A stretch of 35,802 nucleotides of DNA from Solirubrobacterales bacterium. Its GTDB lineage: Bacteria; Actinomycetota; Thermoleophilia; Solirubrobacterales; 70-9. The first letter of the stretch is position 1. Every line of letters starts with the position of its first letter. The notes under the pieces are model-generated. The model saw nothing but the letters and a program-made list of their open reading frames with translations. It did no database searches and was not told the DNA's origin. Shown in pieces: positions 32,912-35,802 of the stretch. The translations under genes and the position numbers were made by a program. The DNA is taken from the NCBI GenBank assembly GCA_020438445.1, contig JAGQUO010000013.1:1-35802 (forward strand), given 5' to 3'.

Positions 32912-33901
32912 ATGTCCACCAAGACCCGCCTGCGGGGGGTCCTCACTCTGCTGAGCCTGCTCGTCGCGGCCGTCGCGCTCGCTGCGTGCGGTTCCGACGA
33001 CGGGACGTCCACCGAGGCCGACTCGTCGACGGCGAGCGGCGACAACCTGATCCAGGAGAACCCCGACAACAACGGCGTGAAGCTGACGATCGGCTCGAAG
33101 AACTTCACCGAGCAGTTCATCCTCGGGGAGATCTACGCCCAGGCGCTCGAGGCGGCCGGATACGACGTCTCGACCGACCTCAACCTCGGCTCCGAGCAGG
33201 TTGCCCTGAAGGCGCTCGAGAACGGCGAGATCAGCGGCTATCCCGAGTACACCTCGACGGCTCTGACCTCGTTCTTCGACACGCCTCCGGAGGACGTGCC
33301 GGGCGACGCCCAGGAGGCGGTCGACCAGACCCAGCAGCAGTTCGCCGACCTCGGGCTCGTCGCGTTCGATCCGACGCCGTTCGCCGATGCCAACGCCGTC
33401 GGGCTGCTGCAGTCCACGGCCGACGACCTCGGCGTCACCTCGATCTCCGATCTCGAGGGCAAGTCTCAGGACCTGACGTTGGCGGGCTCACCCGAATGCC
33501 GCCAGCGCATCGACTGCCTCGCGGGCCTCGAGCAGTACTACGGGCTCGACTTCGGCAAGTTCACGCCGGTCGACATCGGCCTGCGCTACGAGGTCCTCGA
33601 CAAGGGCGATGCCGATCTGTCGATCCTGTTCACCAGCGACGCCCAGCTGTTCGTCGACAGCGACAAGTACACGCTGCTCGAGGACGACAAGGGCGTGCTG
33701 CCCGCCGGCAACGTGATCTTCATCTCCGACGAGAAGGTCGCCCAGGATGCCGGGCCCGACTACCAGGACACGATCGAGAAGGTCCAGGAGGGCCTGAGCC
33801 TCGAGGTGATGCAGGAGCTCAACGCCCGCGTCGACGTCGACAAGCAGAAGCCCGAGGACGTCGCAGCCGAATACCTGCAGGAGTCCGGCTACACCGAGTA
33901 G
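32912..33901 (+). CDS. OpuC/ProX-type substrate-binding lipoprotein
   Basis: The 329-residue protein has a lipoprotein signal with lipobox LAAC (C26), so it is anchored outside the membrane. A Gly/Ser/Asp linker precedes the two-lobed binding domain. The domain shows LTIGSKNFTEQFILGEIYAQ near residue 58, GYPEYTSTAL (109-118), SPECRQRIDCLAGLEQYYGL (193-212) and GLRYEVLDKGDADLSILF. Tyrosines in YPEYTST and EQYYG sit where ligand-cage residues lie in choline/betaine binders. C196 and C202 could form a disulfide. ATG 32912 has GGAGG 12 bases upstream. Family fixes a quaternary-amine ligand; which one is unknown, and ergothioneine is a candidate from context. Confidence 0.92.
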   Translation: MSTKTRLRGVLTLLSLLVAAVALAACGSDDGTSTEADSSTASGDNLIQENPDNNGVKLTIGSKNFTEQFILGEIYAQALEAAGYDVSTDLNLGSEQVALKALENGEISGYPEYTSTALTSFFDTPPEDVPGDAQEAVDQTQQQFADLGLVAFDPTPFADANAVGLLQSTADDLGVTSISDLEGKSQDLTLAGSPECRQRIDCLAGLEQYYGLDFGKFTPVDIGLRYEVLDKGDADLSILFTSDAQLFVDSDKYTLLEDDKGVLPAGNVIFISDEKVAQDAGPDYQDTIEKVQEGLSLEVMQELNARVDVDKQKPEDVAAEYLQESGYTE

Positions 33902-33921
33902 CCCGCTCTCGCGGCGCAGGC

Positions 33922-33951
33922 GGCGGGTCCGGCGGCGATGCCGGGCCCGCC
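33922..33951 (+). terminator. Strong hairpin after the transporter operon
   Basis: Arms at 33922-33933 and 33940-33951 give a 12-base stem with one G-U pair and a 6-base loop, 20 bases after the binding-protein stop. No T-run follows. It is the best candidate for ending the egtBD-transporter transcript. Confidence 0.5.
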
Positions 33952-33992
33952 GGCGTCGCCCCGCGATGGGTCCATCGGCGGCGAGCGTCGGA

Positions 33993-33998
33993 TAGGCT
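33993..33998 (+). promoter_or_regulatory. -10 box TAGGCT for the small membrane protein gene
   Basis: TAGGCT ends 9 bases before ATG 34008, with no ribosome site. The same hexamer precedes the genes at 1411 and 19503. Confidence 0.45.
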
Positions 33999-34007
33999 CG
34001 CCTGCGG

Positions 34008-34505
34008 ATGGACTTCTCGAAGCTCTCGCGCTCCGAATGGCTGGGTCTCGCCGCCTCGGCCCTGCTCGTGATCTCGGTGCTGTTCCTGCCGTGGTTCGGG
34101 CTCTCGGACGACACCCCGTCGCGGGCGACCCCTGACGGGGACGGGTTCCTCTGCGGGCCCGATGAGTTCAGCTGCACGGGCTTTGAGACGTTCCCGATCC
34201 TCCGCTGGCTGCTGCTCGCCGCCGCGGCGGCCCCGTGGATCCTGGCCTGGATCGTCGTCCGCGGCAACAAGCTGTCCTGGCCTCCCGGCGAGATGACGAT
34301 GGTCGTCGGCTTCACCGCGTTCGTGCTGATCGCCTACAACGGGATCATCGATCCGCCCGGCTCCGGCAACCAGGAGATCGGCATCACCAAGGAGATCGGC
34401 TACTACCTCGCGCTGCTGTCGGCGCTGGGCATCGCCGTCGCCGGAATCGGGCGGGCGATGGAAGTCAACAAGAGCGCGCCCCGCAAGGCGCCCGGAACCG
34501 TCTGA
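34008..34505 (+). CDS. Small membrane protein of unknown function, four predicted helices
   Basis: The 165-residue protein has no family I recognise. Hydrophobic stretches lie at about residues 11-30, 66-84, 98-111 and 132-150. The first loop (about 32-63) carries CGPDEFSC, whose two cysteines may bond outside the cell. The short tail VNKSAPRKAPG is basic and probably cytoplasmic. The glpX gene begins 16 bases after its stop, so they may be co-transcribed. Start ATG 34008 is supported by the TAGGCT box. Confidence 0.72.
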   Translation: MDFSKLSRSEWLGLAASALLVISVLFLPWFGLSDDTPSRATPDGDGFLCGPDEFSCTGFETFPILRWLLLAAAAAPWILAWIVVRGNKLSWPPGEMTMVVGFTAFVLIAYNGIIDPPGSGNQEIGITKEIGYYLALLSALGIAVAGIGRAMEVNKSAPRKAPGTV

Positions 34506-34521
34506 GAGGCTGAGGAAACCG

Positions 34522-35538
34522 ATGGGTGTGATCTCCCACGACAACCGCCCGGGCTCGACCCCGGACCGCAACCTGGCGCTCGAGCTCGTCCGCGTCACCG
34601 AGGCCGCGGCCCTGGCCGCGGCGCGCTGGGTCGGCCGCGGCGACAAGGAGGCCGCCGACGGCGCCGCCGTCGACGCCATGCGACTTCTCATCAACACCGT
34701 CCCGATGGACGGGATCGTCGTCATCGGCGAGGGCGAGAAGGACGAGGCACCGATGCTCTTCAACGGCGAGGAGATCGGCGACGGCAGCCCGCCCCGCGTC
34801 GACATCGCGGTCGACCCGCTCGAGGGCACCCGTCTCTGCGCCCAGGGCCGACCCGGTTCGCTCGCCGTGATCGCCCTCTCGGAGCGGGGCTCGATGTTCG
34901 ATCCCGGGCCGTGCGTCTACATGGAGAAGCTCGCCGGTGGGCCGCAGGTCGCCGACTGCCTCAGCCTCGAGCAGCCCGTCGGCGAGGTCGTCAAGCGCGT
35001 CGCCGAGCGCCGCGGCGTCAGCCCGACCGAGATCACGACGGTCATCCTCGACCGCGAGCGCCACGCCGAGGGAGTGCGCCAGATCCGCGAGGCGGGCAGC
35101 CGCATCCGCTTCATCACCGACGGCGACGTCTCCGCAGCGCTGCTCGCGGTCATGGAGGGGACGGGCGTCGACCTCCTCTGGGGCATCGGCGGCACGCCGG
35201 AGGGCGTGATCTCGGCCGCCGCGATCAAGTGCCTCGGCGGCCAGATGCTGGGCCGGCTCTGGCCCCGCGACGAGGACGAGCGCCGGGCTGCCCTCGACGC
35301 GGGCTACGACATCGAGCGCGTACTCGGGGTGGACGACCTCGTCGGCGGCAACGACGCCTTCTTCGCCGCGAGCGGCGTCACCGACGGCGACCTGCTGCAG
35401 GGGGTGCGCTACCACGGCGCCGGCCACGCGACCACCGAGTCGCTGGTGATGCGATCCCGCTCCGGGACGGTTCGGAGGATCAGCGGCCGCCACGACGGCG
35501 GCAAGCTGCGCGAGGTTACCGGCGGCCTGTACGGGTAG
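34522..35538 (+). CDS. glpX: Fructose-1,6-bisphosphatase class II (GlpX)
   Basis: The 338-residue enzyme removes phosphate from fructose 1,6-bisphosphate, the key gluconeogenic step. The family start RNLALELVRVTEAAALAAAR, the metal-binding VIGEGEKDEAPML and VDPLEGTRLCAQG, and the later RIRFITDGDVSAAL and LLWGIGGTPEGVISAAAI are diagnostic of GlpX enzymes, the usual form in actinobacteria. One change to note is that the common EGTxxxA run reads EGTRLCAQG. Only a weak GAGGAAA precedes ATG 34522. The NAD(P)-binding gene starts 10 bases after the stop. Confidence 0.95.
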   Translation: MGVISHDNRPGSTPDRNLALELVRVTEAAALAAARWVGRGDKEAADGAAVDAMRLLINTVPMDGIVVIGEGEKDEAPMLFNGEEIGDGSPPRVDIAVDPLEGTRLCAQGRPGSLAVIALSERGSMFDPGPCVYMEKLAGGPQVADCLSLEQPVGEVVKRVAERRGVSPTEITTVILDRERHAEGVRQIREAGSRIRFITDGDVSAALLAVMEGTGVDLLWGIGGTPEGVISAAAIKCLGGQMLGRLWPRDEDERRAALDAGYDIERVLGVDDLVGGNDAFFAASGVTDGDLLQGVRYHGAGHATTESLVMRSRSGTVRRISGRHDGGKLREVTGGLYG

Positions 35539-35548
35539 CCGGTGATCG

Positions 35549-35802
35549 ATGCAACTGATCGCCGGTGCGACCGGATACATCGGCGGGCTGCTCGCGGACC
35601 GGCTCCTCGCCGACGAACGGGAGGTCCGCTGCCTCGCCCGTGATCCCGGCAGGGCCGGGGGCAGGCTCGAGGGTTGTGAGGTGGTCCGCGGCGACGTCCT
35701 CGAGCGCCCGAGCCTCGACTCCGCCCTCGAGGGCGTTGACACCGCCTACTACCTCGTCCACTCGATGGGCCGCGGGGGCGACTCGGACTTCGAGGAGCGG
35801 GA
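35549..35802 (+). CDS. NAD(P)-binding Rossmann protein (NmrA/YbjT-like), 3' part outside window
   Basis: Only about 84 codons are visible. They begin MQLIAGATGYIGGLLADRLL, a GxxGxxG dinucleotide-binding motif typical of atypical short-chain dehydrogenases. VRCLARDPGRA, VVRGDVLERPSLDSALEGVD and AYYLVHSMGR follow, where the second helix, the NAD-side aspartate and the LVHSM segment lie in YbjT/NmrA-like proteins. ATG 35549 is used; a GTG at 35542 is out of frame. The C-terminus, and so the substrate type, is cut off by the window edge. Confidence 0.8.
   Translation, partial: MQLIAGATGYIGGLLADRLLADEREVRCLARDPGRAGGRLEGCEVVRGDVLERPSLDSALEGVDTAYYLVHSMGRGGDSDFEER

Overview
The window is GC-rich chromosomal DNA with dense, short-gapped genes. 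The gene set points to an actinobacterium: a two-gene ergothioneine set (egtB, egtD), an LLM-class F420-type oxidoreductase, a three-subunit transhydrogenase, class II FBPase (GlpX), a Ser/Thr kinase and an FHA regulator. Protein style and promoter layout suggest Thermoleophilia/Solirubrobacterales, but that is a judgement from memory and not a phylogenetic result. I see no rRNA, tRNA, CRISPR array, insertion sequence, prophage or origin. No gene-free stretch exceeds about 150 bases.

Layout. 144-4734 (+): thiolase, DUF4126 membrane protein, AIM24-family protein, TrpB2-type tryptophan synthase beta chain, membrane-anchored FKBP. 4759-7811 (-): acyl-CoA dehydrogenase and an LhgO-type FAD oxidoreductase. 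7863-15028 (+): seven-TM protein with an outer PI-PLC-like domain, small ATP-dependent DNA ligase, then a row of cytochrome P450, crotonase-like protein, methyltransferase and GST-like protein. 15031-19424 (-): pyruvate kinase, overlapped by one base with a CtpE-like P-type ATPase, and a cupin. 19503-22699 (+): Rv3520c-like oxidoreductase and a receptor kinase with a beta-propeller, whose reading frame is broken near the 5' end. 22706-23380 (-): FHA-HTH regulator. 23456-26718 (+): pntAA-pntAB-pntB and a PRC-barrel-like protein. 26728-27000 (-): LapA-like membrane protein. 27074-35802 (+): a pilin-leader protein with an HxxDWE domain, egtB-egtD, a complete OpuC-type ABC importer, a small membrane protein, glpX, and the start of an NAD(P)-binding protein cut by the window edge.

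How genes may work together. The egtB-egtD pair runs directly into an ATPase, two permeases and a binding lipoprotein of the betaine/choline importer family. This suggests uptake of ergothioneine, hercynine or a precursor betaine next to its biosynthesis. The transhydrogenase, P450, F420-type enzyme, acyl-CoA dehydrogenase, thiolase and crotonase fit an aerobic, lipid-using metabolism.

Control signals. Many genes lack a Shine-Dalgarno sequence and instead carry a TAGNNT-like hexamer 6-12 bases before the start codon. This is the spacing expected if the -10 box drives a leaderless mRNA, and I used it to choose several starts. Genes with a clear AAGGAG/GGAGG (thiolase, AIM24, TrpB2, acyl-CoA dehydrogenase, cupin) mostly do not show that tight spacing.
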